A DNA stretch of 64,000 bases, taken from the NCBI GenBank assembly GCA_023078555.1, contig CM041199.1:10775943-10839942 (forward strand), read 5' to 3'. The translations under genes were made by a program, and so were the position numbers. Below, in pieces: positions 1 to 10,482 of the stretch (within the stretch, counting starts at the first letter, position 1; each line of letters opens with the position of its first letter). The stretch is from Ulva prolifera (Eukaryota > Chlorophyta > Ulvophyceae > Ulvales > Ulvaceae). Below the pieces are notes generated by a model. That model was not told the origin of the DNA, did not search any database, and saw only the letters and a list, made by a program, of their open reading frames with translations.

Positions 1-219
1 CCAAGATGTTGGGGGTATGGGATGTCCATCATTCATTGCGTATTTTCTGCAGACACCATGGAGTGGTGTGGTGCAAAAGTGCACACTTTCCACCAACCCA
101 TGTGAATGGACTTGGTTGTAGCCACGCAACCCCCCGCGCATCAAAAGGTACGTCCCCATGAACATTCAAAGATGTTGGGGGGTATGGGATGTCCATCGTC
201 CATTGCGTATTTTCTGCAG

Positions 220-231
220 ACACCATGGAGT
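220..231. repeat. Dyad at monomer offset 53, P form (imperfect)
   Basis: acaccatggagt: a 12-bp dyad around ccatgg with one mismatched pair. An overlapping hairpin has arms acacca (220-225) and tggtgt (231-236) with a 5-base loop. The same offset holds a different dyad in Q/C and D monomers. Confidence 0.75.
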
Positions 232-242
232 GGTGTGGTGCA

Positions 243-256
243 AAAGTGCACACTTT
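243..256. repeat. Second dyad: aaagtg-CA-cacttt
   Basis: Six-base arms around CA, centred on the ApaLI site, in most monomers; Q, C and D have seven-base arms because of an extra T. P variants with gcaaaaatgc lose it. It lies 11 bases downstream of the first dyad. Confidence 0.75.
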
Positions 257-333
257 CCACCAACCCATGTGAATGGACTTGGTTGTAGCCACGCAACCCC
301 CCGCGCATCAAAAGGTACGTCGACATGAACATT

Positions 334-499
334 CAAAGATGTTGGGGGGTATGGGATGTCCATCATTCATTGCGTATTTTCTGCAGACACCATGGAGTGG
401 TGTAATGCAAAAGTGCACACTTTCCACCAACCCATGTGAACGGACTTGGTTGCAGCCACGCAACCCCCCGCACATCAAAGGTACGATGACATGAACATT
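334..499. repeat. Reference N monomer (166 bp)
   Basis: N keeps the PstI half of P but has taatgc for tggtgc, gaacgg for gaatgg, tgcagcc for tgtagcc and gcacatcaaaggtac for gcgcatcaaaaggtac, which removes one A and gives 166 bp. N monomers often occur in runs of two or three. The run at 334-831 is followed by a P monomer with a gggcatggg variant. The gaatgg-to-gaacgg and gcgcat-to-gcacat differences are CpG/TpG/CpA type changes. Confidence 0.93.
448..465. repeat. Third inverted repeat: ggttgc-agccac-gcaacc (N form)
   Basis: N monomers have a 6-bp stem with a 6-base loop. P, Q and D have ggttgt, giving a 5-bp stem plus a possible G-T pair. C lacks it because the sequence changes to ctatagac. 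Confidence 0.65.
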
Positions 500-1499
500 C
501 CAAGATGTTGGGGGGTATGGGATGTCCATCATTCATTGCGTATTTTCTGCAGACACCATGGAGTGGTGTAATGCAAAAGTGCACACTTTCCACCAACCCA
601 TGTGAACGGACTTGGTTGCAGCCACGCAACCCCCCGCACATCAAAGGTACGATGACATGAACATTCCAAGATGTTGGGGGGTATGGGATGTCCATCATTC
701 ATTGCGTATTTTCTGCAGACACCATGGAGTGGTGTAATGCAAAAGTGCACACTTTCCACCAACCCATGTGAACGGACTTGGTTGCAGCCACGCAACCCCC
801 CGCACATCAAAGGTACGACTACATGAACATTCCAAGATGTTGGGGGGCATGGGATGTCCATCATTCATTGCGTATTTTCTGCAGACACCATGGAGTGGTG
901 TGGTGCAAAAGTGCACACTTTCCACCAACCCATGTGAATGGACTTGGTTGTAGCCACGCAACCCCCCGCGCATCAAAAGGTACGTCGACATGAACATTCA
1001 AAGATGTTGGGGGGTATGGGATGTCCATCATTCATTGCGTATTTTCTGCAGACACCATGGCGTGGTGTGGTGCAAAAGTGCACACTTTCCACCAACCCAT
1101 GTGAATGGACTTGGTTGTAGCCACGCAACCCCCCGCGCATCAAAAGGTACGTCGCCATGAACATTCAAAGATGTTGGGGGGTATGAGATGTCCATCATTC
1201 ATTGCGTATTTTCTGCAGACACCATGGAGTGGTGTGGTGCAAAAATGCACACTTTCCACCAACCCATGTGAATGGACTTGGTTGTAGCCACGCAACCCCC
1301 CGCGCAGCAAAAGGTACGTTGCCATCAACATTCCAAGATATTGGGGGGTATGGGATGTCCATCATTCATTGCGTATTTTCTGCAGACACCATGGCGTGGT
1401 GTGTTGCAAAAGTGCACACTTTCCACCAACCCATGTGAATGGACTTGGTTGTAGCCACGCAACCCCCCGCGCATCAAAAGGTACGTCGCCATGAACATT

Positions 1500-1665
1500 C
1501 CAAGATGTTGGGGGGTATGGGATGATTATCATTCATTGCATATTTGCTGCTGACTCCCAGGAGTGGCGTGGGGCAAAAGTGCACACTTTTCACCAACCAT
1601 GTGAATGGACTTGGTTGTAGCCACGCAACCCCCCGCGCATCAAAAGGTACGTCGCCATGAACATT
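1500..1665. repeat. Reference Q monomer (166 bp, no PstI site)
   Basis: The 5' half differs from P over about 50 bp: gatgattatcattcattg, catatttgctgctgac, then tcccaggagtggcgtgggg. The 3' half is P-like apart from cttttcaccaacc with one C fewer. It lacks PstI and NcoI sites. atgattatcat is an 11-bp palindrome with a single-base centre, and actcccaggagt is a near-perfect 12-bp dyad. In this window Q is normally followed by C. Confidence 0.93.
1553..1564. repeat. Dyad at monomer offset 53, Q form
   Basis: actcccaggagt: 5-bp arms actcc and ggagt around CA. Q copies at 23126, 24954, 35097, 39085, 49232 and 58709 have actcctaggagt, a perfect 12-bp palindrome. Confidence 0.75.
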
Positions 1666-1830
1666 CCAAGATGTTGGAGGGTATGGGATGATTATCATTC
1701 ATTGCATATTTGCTGCTGACTCCCAGGAGTGGCGTGGGGCAAAAGTGCACACTTTTCACCAACCTTGTGAATGGACTTGGCTATAGACAAGCATACCCCC
1801 GCGCACCATAGGGAAGTTGCCAGAAACATC
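1666..1830. repeat. Reference C monomer (165 bp)
   Basis: C has a Q-type 5' half, here with a ggaggg-interrupted G run, but its 3' part changes abruptly after ggacttgg to ctatagacaagcat, cccccgcgcaccat and agggaagttgccag. It ends aacatc rather than aacatt. All 53 C-type 3' ends that I located lead directly into a D-type 5' half. Confidence 0.93.
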
Positions 1831-1905
1831 CTTTGATTCTGAAAGATCTAGGACGTCAAGTATGCATTGCACAGTTGTTGCTAACTCCTAGGAGTGGCGT
1901 GGAAC
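1781..1905. repeat. Diverged 125-bp core spanning the C-D junction
   Basis: From ctatagac in C to gtggaac in D the sequence differs from the rest of the array, yet it stays in register: the flanking units are 165 and 166 bp. It is therefore best read as most of one diverged monomer out of phase with the chosen start, joined to common sequence on both sides, not as an insertion. It recurs at all C-D pairs. I found no open frame, terminal repeat or target duplication in it. Confidence 0.8.
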
Positions 1906-1996
1906 AAAAGTGCACACTTTTCACCAACCATGTGAATGGACTTGGTTGTAGCCACGCAACCCCCCGCGCAGCAAAAGGTACGTCGCCATCAACATT
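1831..1996. repeat. Reference D monomer (166 bp)
   Basis: The 5' half is the most diverged sequence in the array: tttgattctgaaagatc, taggacgtcaagtatgc, attgcacagttgttgc. It then rejoins the common pattern at actcctaggagtggcgtgg, with aac before aaaagtgc. The 3' half ends gcagcaaaaggtacg. It carries BglII (agatct), AatII (gacgtc) and NsiI (atgcat) sites and, in this copy, AvrII (cctagg). D starts lie at 1831, 2995, 3493, 4324, 8651, 12646, 14809, 15973, 17802, 19800, 20298, 21128, 23457, 23955, 25285, 25949, 27445, 27943, 28774, 29938, 30436, 31101, 32767, 33265, 33930, 35929, 36760, 37254, 37918, 39917, 40748, 41246, 42577, 43075, 43740, 44571, 45236, 46902, 47400, 48065, 49563, 50394, 52056, 53387, 53885, 54383, 55380, 55878, 59040, 60204, 61036, 61534 and 62032. 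Confidence 0.93.
1884..1895. repeat. Dyad at monomer offset 53, D form (perfect palindrome)
   Basis: actcctaggagt is fully palindromic and contains an AvrII site. Other D copies have actcccaggagt (near-perfect); a few have actcccaagagt or actactaggagt, which weaken it. Confidence 0.75.
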
Positions 1997-2328
1997 CCAA
2001 GATGTTGGGGGGTATGGGATGTCCATCATTCATTGCGTATTTTCTGCAGACACCATGGCGTGGTGTGGTGCAAAAGTGCACATTTTCCACCAACCCATGT
2101 GAATGGACTTGGTTGTACCCACGCACCCCCTGCGCATCAAAAGGTACGTCGCCATCAACATTCCAAGATGTTGGGGGTATGGGATGTCCATCATTCATTG
2201 CGTATTTTCTGCAGACACCATGGAGTGGTGTGGTGCAAAAGTGCACACTTTCCACCAACCCATGTGAATGGACTTGGTTGTAGCCACGCAACCCCCCGCG
2301 CATCAAAAGGTACGTCCCCATGAACATT
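1997..2328. repeat. Reference E-F dimer (166 + 166 bp)
   Basis: E (1997-2162) has gtgcacattttcc and tgtacccacgcaccccctg, one base shorter than P in that stretch. F (2163-2328) has five G in gttgggggtatgg. E is followed by F in all 19 cases: E starts at 1997, 5989, 6989, 8984, 9984, 10984, 12979, 14809, 15973, 18136, 18802, 26115, 26614, 50560, 51059, 52389, 54716, 56211 and 62365. The F at 1-166 begins the window, so its E presumably lies just outside. Confidence 0.9.
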
Positions 2329-2571
2329 CAAAGATGTTGGGGGGTATGGGATGCCCATCGTCCATTGCGTATTTTCTGCAGACACCATGGAGTGGTGTGG
2401 TGCAAAAGTGCACACTTTCCACCAACCCATGTGAATGGACTTGGTTGTAGCCACGCAACCCCCCGCGCATCAAAAGGTACGTCCCCATGAACATTCAAAG
2501 ATGTTGGGGGGTATGGGATGTCCATCATCCATTGCGTATTTTCTGCAGACACCATGGAGTGGTGTGGTGCA

Positions 2572-2585
2572 AAAGTGTACACTTT
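2572..2585. repeat. Perfect 14-bp palindrome aaagtgtacacttt
   Basis: A single C-to-T change in the second dyad makes it fully palindromic. I noted this form in P monomers at 2496, 3659, 19301, 20464, 22792, 23623, 26946, 28109, 29606, 30602, 31934, 32268, 33431, 34763, 36922, 37586, 38751, 40914, 42078, 43241, 44737, 46069, 46403, 47566, 48898, 49729, 51391, 52888, 53553, 55048, 58375, 60537 and 61202. Nearly all of these end catcgccatc. Confidence 0.8.
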
Positions 2586-4489
2586 CCACCAACCCATGTG
2601 AATGGACTTGGTTGTAGCCACGCAACCCCCCGCGCATCAAAAGGTACATCGCCATCAACATTCCAAGATGTTGGGGGGTATGGGATGTCCATCATTCATT
2701 GCGTATTTTCTGCAGACACCATGGAGTGGTGTGGTGCAAAAGTGCACACTTTCCACCAACCCATGTGAATGGACTTGGTTGTAGCCACGCAACCCCCCGC
2801 GCATCAAAAGGTACGTCGCCATGAACATTCCAAGATGTTGGGGGGTATGGGATGATTATCATTCATTGCATATTTGCTGCTGACTCCCAGGAGTGGCGTG
2901 GGGCAAAAGTGCACACTTTTCACCAACCTTGTGAATGGACTTGGCTATAGACAAGCATACCCCCGCGCACCATAGGGAAGTTGCCAGAAACATCCTTTGA
3001 TTCTGAAAGATCTAGGACGTCAAGTATGCATTGCACAGTTGTTGCTAACTCCTAGGAGTGGCGTGGAACAAAAGTGCACACTTTTCACCAACCATGTGAA
3101 TGGACTTGGTTGTAGCCACGCAACCCCCCGCGCAGCAAAAGGTACGTCGCCATCAACATTCCAAGATGTTGGAGGGTATGGGATGTCCATCATTCATTGC
3201 GTATTTTCTGCAGACACCATGGAGTGGTGTAATGCAAAAGTGCACACTTTCCACCAACCCATGTGAATGGACTTGGTTGTAGCCACGCAACCCCCCGCGC
3301 ATGAAAAGGTGCGTCGCCATGAACATTCCAAGATGTTGGGGGGTATGGGATGATTATCATTCATTGCATATTTGCTGCTGACTCCCAGGAGTGGCGTGGG
3401 GCAAAAGTGCACACTTTTCACCAACCATGTGAATGGACTTGGCTATAGACAAGCATACCCCCGCGCACCATAGGGAAGTTGCCAGAAACATCCTTTGATT
3501 CTGAAAGATCTAGGACGTCAAGTATGCATTGCACAGTTGTTGCTAACTCCCAGGAGTGGCGTGGAACAAAAGTGCACACTTTTCACCAACCATGTGAATG
3601 GACTTGGTTGTAGCCACGCAACCCCCCGCGTAGCAAAAGGTACGTTGCCATCAACATTCCAAGATGTTGGGGGGTATGGGATGTCCATCATTCATTGCGT
3701 ATTTTCTGCAGACACCATGGAGTGGTGTGGTGCAAAAGTGTACACTTTCCACCAACCCATGTGAATGGACTTGGTTGTAGCCACGCAACCCCCCGCGCAT
3801 CAAAAGGTACATCGCCATCAACATTCCAAGATGTTGGGGGGTATGGGATCTCCATCATTCATTGCGTATTTTCTGCAGACACCATGGAGTGGTGTGGTGC
3901 AAAAGTGCACACTTTCCACCAACCCATGTGAATGGACTTGGTTGTAGCCACGCAACCCCCCGCGCATCAAAAGGTACGTCGCCATGAACATTCCAAGATG
4001 TTAGGGGGTATGGGATGATTATCATTCATTGCATATTTGCTGCTGACTCCCAGGAGTGGCGTGGGGCAAAAGTGCACACTTTTCACCAACCATGTGAATG
4101 GACTTGGTTGTAGCCACGCAACCCCCCGCGCATCAAAAGGTACGTCGCCATGAACATTCCAAGATGTTGGAGGGTATGGGATGATTATCATTCATTGCAT
4201 ATTTGCTGCTGACTCCCAGGAGTGGCGTGGGGCAAAAGTGCACACTTTTCACCAACCTTGTGAATGGACTTGGCTATAGACAAGCATACCCCCGCGCACC
4301 ATAGGGAAGTTGCCAGAAACATCCTTTGATTCTGAAAGATCTAGGACGTCAAGTATGCATTGCACAGTTGTTGCTAACTCCCAGGAGTGGCGTGGAACAA
4401 AAGTGCACACTTTTCACCAACCATGTGAATGGACTTGGTTGTAGCCACGCAACCCCCCGCGCAGCAAAAGGTACGTTGCCATCAACATT

Positions 4490-5487
4490 CAAAGATGTTG
4501 GGGGGTATGAGATGTCCATCATTCATTGCGTATTTTCTGCAGACACCATGGAGTGGTGTAATGCAAAAGTGCACACTTTCCACCAACCCATGTGAACGGA
4601 CTTGGTTGCAGCCACGCAACCCCCCGCACATCAAAGGTACGACTACATGAACATTCCAAGATGTTGGGGGGTATGGGATGTCCATCATTCATTGCGTATT
4701 TTCTGCAGACACCATGGAGTGGTGTAATGCAAAAGTGCACACTTTCCACCAACCCATGTGAACGGACTTGGTTGCAGCCTCGCAACCCCCCGCACATCAA
4801 AGGTACGACTACATGAACATTCCAAGATGTTGGGGGGCATGGGATGTCCATCATTCATTGCGTATTTTCTGCAGACACCATGGAGTGGTGTGGTGCAAAA
4901 GTGCACACTTTCCACCAACCCATGTGAATGGACTTGGTTGTAGCCACGCAACCCCCCGCGCATCAAAAGGTACGTCGACATGAACATTCAAAGATGTTGG
5001 GGGGTATGGGATGTCCATCATTCATTGCGTATTTTCTGCAGACACCATGGAGTGGTGTAATGCAAAAGTGCACACTTTCCACCAACCCATGTGAACGGAC
5101 TTGGTTGCAGCCACGCAACCCCCCGCACATCAAAGGTACGATGACATGAACATTCCAAGATGTTGGGGGGTATGGGATGTCCATCATTCATTGCGTATTT
5201 TCTGCAGACACCATGGAGTGGTGTAATGCAAAAGTGCACACTTTCCACCAACCCATGTGAACGGACTTGGTTGCAGCCACGCAACCCCCCGCACATCAAA
5301 GGTACGACTACATGAACATTCCAAGATGTTGGGGGGCATGGGATGTCCATCATTCATTGCGTATTTTCTGCAGACACCATGGAGTGGTGTGGTGCAAAAG
5401 TGCACACTTTCCACCAACCCATGTGAATGGACTTGGTTGTAGCCACGCAACCCCCCGCGCATCAAAAGGTACGTCGACATGAACATT
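4490..5487. repeat. Array block: N'-N-P-N-N-P
   Basis: Six monomers at 4490, 4656, 4822, 4989, 5155 and 5321. Both P monomers have the gggcatggg variant that typically follows an N ending gactacatg. The block resembles 21294-22457, which has one extra N. Confidence 0.88.
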
Positions 5488-6487
5488 CAAAGATCTTGGG
5501 GGGTATGGGATGTCCATCATTCATTGCGTATTTTCTGCAGACACCATGGCGTGGTGTGGTGCAAAAGTGCACACTTTCCACCAACCCATGTGAATGGACT
5601 TGGTTGTAGCCACGCAACCCCCCGCGCATCAAAAGGTACGTCGCCATGAACATTCAAAGATGTTGGGGGGTATGAGATGTCCATCATTCATTGCGTATTT
5701 TCTGCAGACACCATGGAGTGGTGTGGTGCAAAAATGCACACTTTCCACCAACCCATGTGAATGGACTTGGTTGTAGCCACGCAACCCCCCGCGCAGCAAA
5801 AGGTACGTTGCCATCAACATTCCAAGATGTTGGGGGGTATGGGATGTCCATCATTCATTGCGTATTTTCTGCAGACACCATGGCGTGGTGTGGTGCAAAA
5901 GTGCACACTTTCCACCAACCCATGTGAATGGACTTGGTTGTAGCCACGCAACCCCTCGCGCATCAAAAGGTACATCGCCATCAACATTCCAAGATGTTGG
6001 GGGGTATGGGATGTCCATCATTCATTGCGTATTTTCTGCAGACACCATGGAGTGGTGTGGTGCAAAAGTGCACATTTTCCACCAACCCATGTGAATGGAC
6101 TTGGTTGTACCCACGCACCCCCTGCGCATCAAAAGGTACGTCGCCATCAACATTCCAAGATGTTGGGGGTATGGGATGTCCATCATTCATTGCGTATTTT
6201 CTGCAGACACCATGGAGTGGTGTGGTGCAAAAGTGCACACTTTCCACCAACCCATGTGAATGGACTTGGTTGTAGCCACGCAACCCCCCGCGCATCAAAA
6301 GGTACGTCCCCATGAACATTCAAAGATGTTGGGGGGTATGGGATGTCCATCGTCCATTGCGTATTTTCTGCAGACACCATGGAGTGGTGTGGTGCAAAAG
6401 TGCACACTTTCCACCAACCCATGTGAATGGACTTGGTTGTAGCCACGCAACCCCCCGCGCATCAAAAGGTACGTCGACATGAACATT
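5488..6487. repeat. 1000-bp hexamer, copy 1
   Basis: P (gatcttggg, gcgtgg), P (tatgagatg, gcaaaaatgc), P (acccctcgcgc), E, F, P (catcgtcc), starting at 5488, 5655, 5822, 5989, 6155 and 6321. It is followed without gap by a second copy. Confidence 0.9.
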
Positions 6488-7487
6488 CAAAGATCTTGGG
6501 GGGTATGGGATGTCCATCATTCATTGCGTATTTTCTGCAGACACCATGGCGTGGTGTGGTGCAAAAGTGCACACTTTCCACCAACCCATGTGAATGGACT
6601 TGGTTGTAGCCACGCAACCCCCCGCGCATCAAAAGGTACGTCGCCATGAACATTCAAAGATGTTGGGGGGTATGAGATGTCCATCATTCATTGCGTATTT
6701 TCTGCAGACACCATGGAGTGGTGTGGTGCAAAAATGCACACTTTCCACCAACCCATGTGAATGGACTTGGTTGTAGCCACGCAACCCCCCGCGCAGCAAA
6801 AGGTACGTTGCCATCAACATTCCAAGATGTTGGGGGGTATGGGATGTCCATCATTCATTGCGTATTTTCTGCAGACACCATGGCGTGGTGTGGTGCAAAA
6901 GTGCACACTTTCCACCAACCCATGTGAATGGACTTGGTTGTAGCCACGCAACCCCTCGCGCATCAAAAGGTACATCGCCATCAACATTCCAAGATGTTGG
7001 GGGGTATGGGATGTCCATCATTCATTGCGTATTTTCTGCAGACACCATGGAGTGGTGTGGTGCAAAAGTGCACATTTTCCACCAACCCATGTGAATGGAC
7101 TTGGTTGTACCCACGCACCCCCTGCGCATCAAAAGGTACGTCGCCATCAATATTCCAAGATGTTGGGGGTATGGGATGTCCATCATTCATTGCGTATTTT
7201 CTGCAGACACCATGGAGTGGTGTGGTGCAAAAGTGCACACTTTACACCAACCCATGTGAATGGACTTGGTTGTAGCCACGCAACCCCCCGCGCATCAAAA
7301 GGTACGTCCCCATGAACATTCAAAGATGTTGGGGGGTACGGGATGTCCATCGTCCATTGCGTATTTTCTGCAGACACCATGGAGTGGTGTGGTGCAAAAG
7401 TGCACACTTTCCACCAACCCATGTGAATGGACTTGGTTGTAGCCACGCAACCCCCCGCGCATCAAAAGGTACGTCGACATGAACATT
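6488..7487. repeat. 1000-bp hexamer, copy 2
   Basis: Same six monomers as 5488-6487. I found three single-base differences: atcaaTattcc near 7150, ctttAcacc near 7244 and ggtaCggg near 7339. The same three variants recur in the hexamer at 10483-11482, linking those two copies. Confidence 0.9.
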
Positions 7488-9482
7488 CAAAGATGTTGGG
7501 GGGTATGGGATGTCCATCATTCATTGCGTATTTTCTGCAGACACCATGGAGTGGTGTAATGCAAAAGTGCACACTTTCCACCAACCCATGTGAACGGACT
7601 TGGTTGCAGCCACGCAACCCCCCGCACATCAAAGGTACGATGACATGAACATTCCAAGATGTTGGGGGGTATGGGATGTCCATCATTCATTGCGTATTTT
7701 CTGCAGACACCATGGAGTGGTGTAATGCAAAAGTGCACACTTTCCACCAACCCATGTGAACGGACTTGGTTGCAGCCACGCAACCCCCCGCACATCAAAG
7801 GTACGATGACATGAACATTCCAAGATGTTGGGGGGTATGGGATGTCCATCATTCATTGCGTATTTTCTGCAGACACCATGGAGTGGTGTAATGCAAAAGT
7901 GCACACTTTCCACCAACCCATGTGAACGGACTTGGTTGCAGCCACGCAACCCCCCGCACATCAAAGGTACGATGACATGAACATTCCAAGATGTTGGGGG
8001 GTATGGGATGTCCATCATTCATTGCGTATTTTCTGCAGACACCATGGAGTGGTGTGGTGCAAAAGTGCACACTTTCCACCAACCCATGTGAATGGACTTG
8101 GTTGTAGCCACGCAACCCCCCGCGCATCAAAAGGTACGTCGACATGAACATTCAAAGATGTTGGGGGGTATGGGATGTCCATCATTCATTGCGTATTTTC
8201 TGCAGACACCATGGCGTGGTGTGGTGCAAAAGTGCACACTTTCCACCAACCCATGTGAATGGACTTGGTTGTAGCCACGCAACCCCCCGCGCATCAAAAG
8301 GTACGTCGCCATGAACATTCCAAGATGTTGGGGGGTATGGGATGATTATCATTCATTGCATATTTGCTGCTGAATCCCAGGAGTGGCGTGGGGCAAAAGT
8401 GCACACTTTTCACCAACCATGTGAATGGACTTGGTTGTAGCCACGCAACCCCCCGCGCATCAAAAGGTACGTCGCCATGAACATTCCAAGATGTTGGAGG
8501 GTATGGGATGATTATCATTCATTGCATATTTGCTGCTGACTCCCAGGAGTGGCGTGGGGCAAAAGTGCACACTTTTCACCAACCTTGTGAATGGACTTGG
8601 CTATAGACAAGCATACCCCCGCGCACCATAGGGAAGTTGCCAGAAACATCCTTTGATTCTGAAAGATCTAGGACGTCAAGTATGCATTGCACAGTTGTTG
8701 CTAACTCCTAGGAGTGGCGTGGAACAAAAGTGCACACTTTTCACCAACCATGTGAATGGACTTGGTTGTAGCCACGCAACCCCCCGCGCAGCAAAAGGTA
8801 CGTCGCCATCAACATTCCAAGATGTTGGGGGGTATGGGATGTCCATCATTCATTGCGTATTTTCTGCAGACACCATGGCGTGGTGTGGTGCAAAAGTGCA
8901 CACTTTCCACCAACCCATGTGAATGGACTTGGTTGTAGCCACGCAACCCCTCGCGCATCAAAAGGTACATCGCCATCAACATTCCAAGATGTTGGGGGGT
9001 ATGGGATGTCCATCATTCATTGCGTATTTTCTGCAGACACCATGGAGTGGTGTGGTGCAAAAGTGCACATTTTCCACCAACCCATGTGAATGGACTTGGT
9101 TGTACCCACGCACCCCCTGCGCATCAAAAGGTACGTCGCCATCAACATTCCAAGATGTTGGGGGTATGGGATGTCCATCATTCATTGCGTATTTTCTGCA
9201 GACACCATGGAGTGGTGTGGTGCAAAAGTGCACACTTTCCACCAACCCATGTGAATGGACTTGGTTGTAGCCACGCAACCCCCCGCGCATCAAAAGGTAC
9301 GTCCCCATGAACATTCAAAGATGTTGGGGGGTATGGGATGTCCATCGTCCATTGCGTATTTTCTGCAGACACCATGGAGTGGTGTGGTGCAAAAGTGCAC
9401 ACTTTCCACCAACCCATGTGAATGGACTTGGTTGTAGCCACGCAACCCCCCGCGCATCAAAAGGTACGTCCCCATGAACATT
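7488..9482. repeat. Array block: N-N-N-P-P-Q-C-D-P-E-F-P
   Basis: Twelve monomers starting with a run of three N units ending gatgacatg. The Q at 8320 has the private gctgctgaatccc variant, also present at 12315. It forms the second half of the 24-monomer unit. Confidence 0.9.
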
Positions 9483-10482
9483 CAAAGATGTTGGGGGGTA
9501 TGGGATGTCCATCGTCCATTGCGTATTTTCTGCAGACACCATGGAGTGGTGTGGTGCAAAAGTGCACACTTTCCACCAACCCATGTGAATGGACTTGGTT
9601 GTAGCCACGCAACCCCCCGCGCATCAAAAGGTACGTCGCCATGAACATTCAAAGATGTTGGGGGGTATGAGATGTCCATCATTCATTGCGTATTTTCTGC
9701 AGACACCATGGAGTGGTGTGGTGCAAAAATGCACACTTTCCACCAACCCATGTGAATGGACTTGGTTGTAGCCACGCAACCCCCCGCGCAGCAAAAGGTA
9801 CGTTGCCATCAACATTCCAAGATGTTGGGGGGTATGGGATGTCCATCATTCATTGCGTATTTTCTGCAGACACCATGGCGTGGTGTGGTGCAAAAGTGCA
9901 CACTTTCCACCAACCCATGTGAATGGACTTGGTTGTAGCCACGCAACCCCTCGCGCATCAAAAGGTACATCGCCATCAACATTCCAAGATGTTGGGGGGT
10001 ATGGGATGTCCATCATTCATTGCGTATTTTCTGCAGACACCATGGAGTGGTGTGGTGCAAAAGTGCACATTTTCCACCAACCCATGTGAATGGACTTGGT
10101 TGTACCCACGCACCCCCTGCGCATCAAAAGGTACGTCGCCATCAACATTCCAAGATGTTGGGGGTATGGGATGTCCATCATTCATTGCGTATTTTCTGCA
10201 GACACCATGGAGTGGTGTGGTGCAAAAGTGCACACTTTCCACCAACCCATGTGAATGGACTTGGTTGTAGCCACGCAACCCCCCGCGCATCAAAAGGTAC
10301 GTCCCCATGAACATTCAAAGATGTTGGGGGGTATGGGATGTCCATCGTCCATTGCGTATTTTCTGCAGACACCATGGAGTGGTGTGGTGCAAAAGTGCAC
10401 ACTTTCCACCAACCCATGTGAATGGACTTGGTTGTAGCCACGCAACCCCCCGCGCATCAAAAGGTACGTCGACATGAACATT
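9483..10482. repeat. 1000-bp hexamer, copy 3 (first monomer variant)
   Basis: P, P, P, E, F, P at 9483, 9650, 9817, 9984, 10150 and 10316. The first monomer is the caaagatgttggg/catcgtcc type, not the gatcttggg type of the other three copies, showing that the exchange point lies inside it. Confidence 0.87.

Larger units (their letters stand above)
167..333. repeat. Reference P monomer (167 bp, PstI type)
   Basis: This is the commonest class. It reads G6 run, gtccatc, gcgtattttctgcag, caccatggagtgg, gcaaaagtgcacac, ccaacccatgtgaatgg, ttgtagcc, C6 run, gcgcatcaaaaggtac. It has one PstI site, one NcoI site and one ApaLI site. Sub-variants differ at a few points: ccatggCgtgg, tatgaGatg, gcaaaaAtgc, gtgTacac, and 3' ends gtcgccatg, gtcgacatg, gtccccatg, catcgccatc and gttgccatc. 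This copy has catcgtcc for catcattc. Confidence 0.95.
1..1996. repeat. Array block: F-P-N-N-N-P-P-P-P-Q-C-D
   Basis: Twelve monomers starting at 1, 167, 334, 500, 666, 832, 999, 1166, 1333, 1500, 1666 and 1831. The P at 1166 has tatgagatg and gcaaaaatgc. The P at 1333 has gatattggg and a gtgttgcaaaag variant seen nowhere else that I noticed. Confidence 0.9.
1997..4489. repeat. Array block: E-F-P-P-P-C-D-P-C-D-P-P-Q-C-D
   Basis: Fifteen monomers with three C-D dimers spaced 498 and 831 bp apart. It aligns with 18802-21293 at an offset of 16805 bp. Differences include the 3161 P end (gcatgaaaaggtgcg here, gcatcaaaaggtacg at 19966) and C at 3328 (accatgtg here, accttgtg at 20133). The P at 3826 has a private ggatctcc variant. 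Confidence 0.88.
5551..9545. repeat. 24-monomer higher-order unit (3995 bp), copy 1
   Basis: This span matches 9546-13465 at a constant offset of 3995 bp. Every stretch I compared was identical, including private variants such as gctgctgaatccc and the three hexamer-specific bases. The first mismatch to the left is at 5550 (C) against 9545 (A). To the right, copies diverge at 9471 against 13466. The last part of copy 1 is thus slightly longer than the matched length of 3920 bp. Confidence 0.9.

Noticed and set aside
1781-1905. Transposon insertion at the C-D junction
   Set aside because: No target duplication, terminal repeats or length gain: C plus D is 331 bp, two normal monomers. A diverged monomer explains it.
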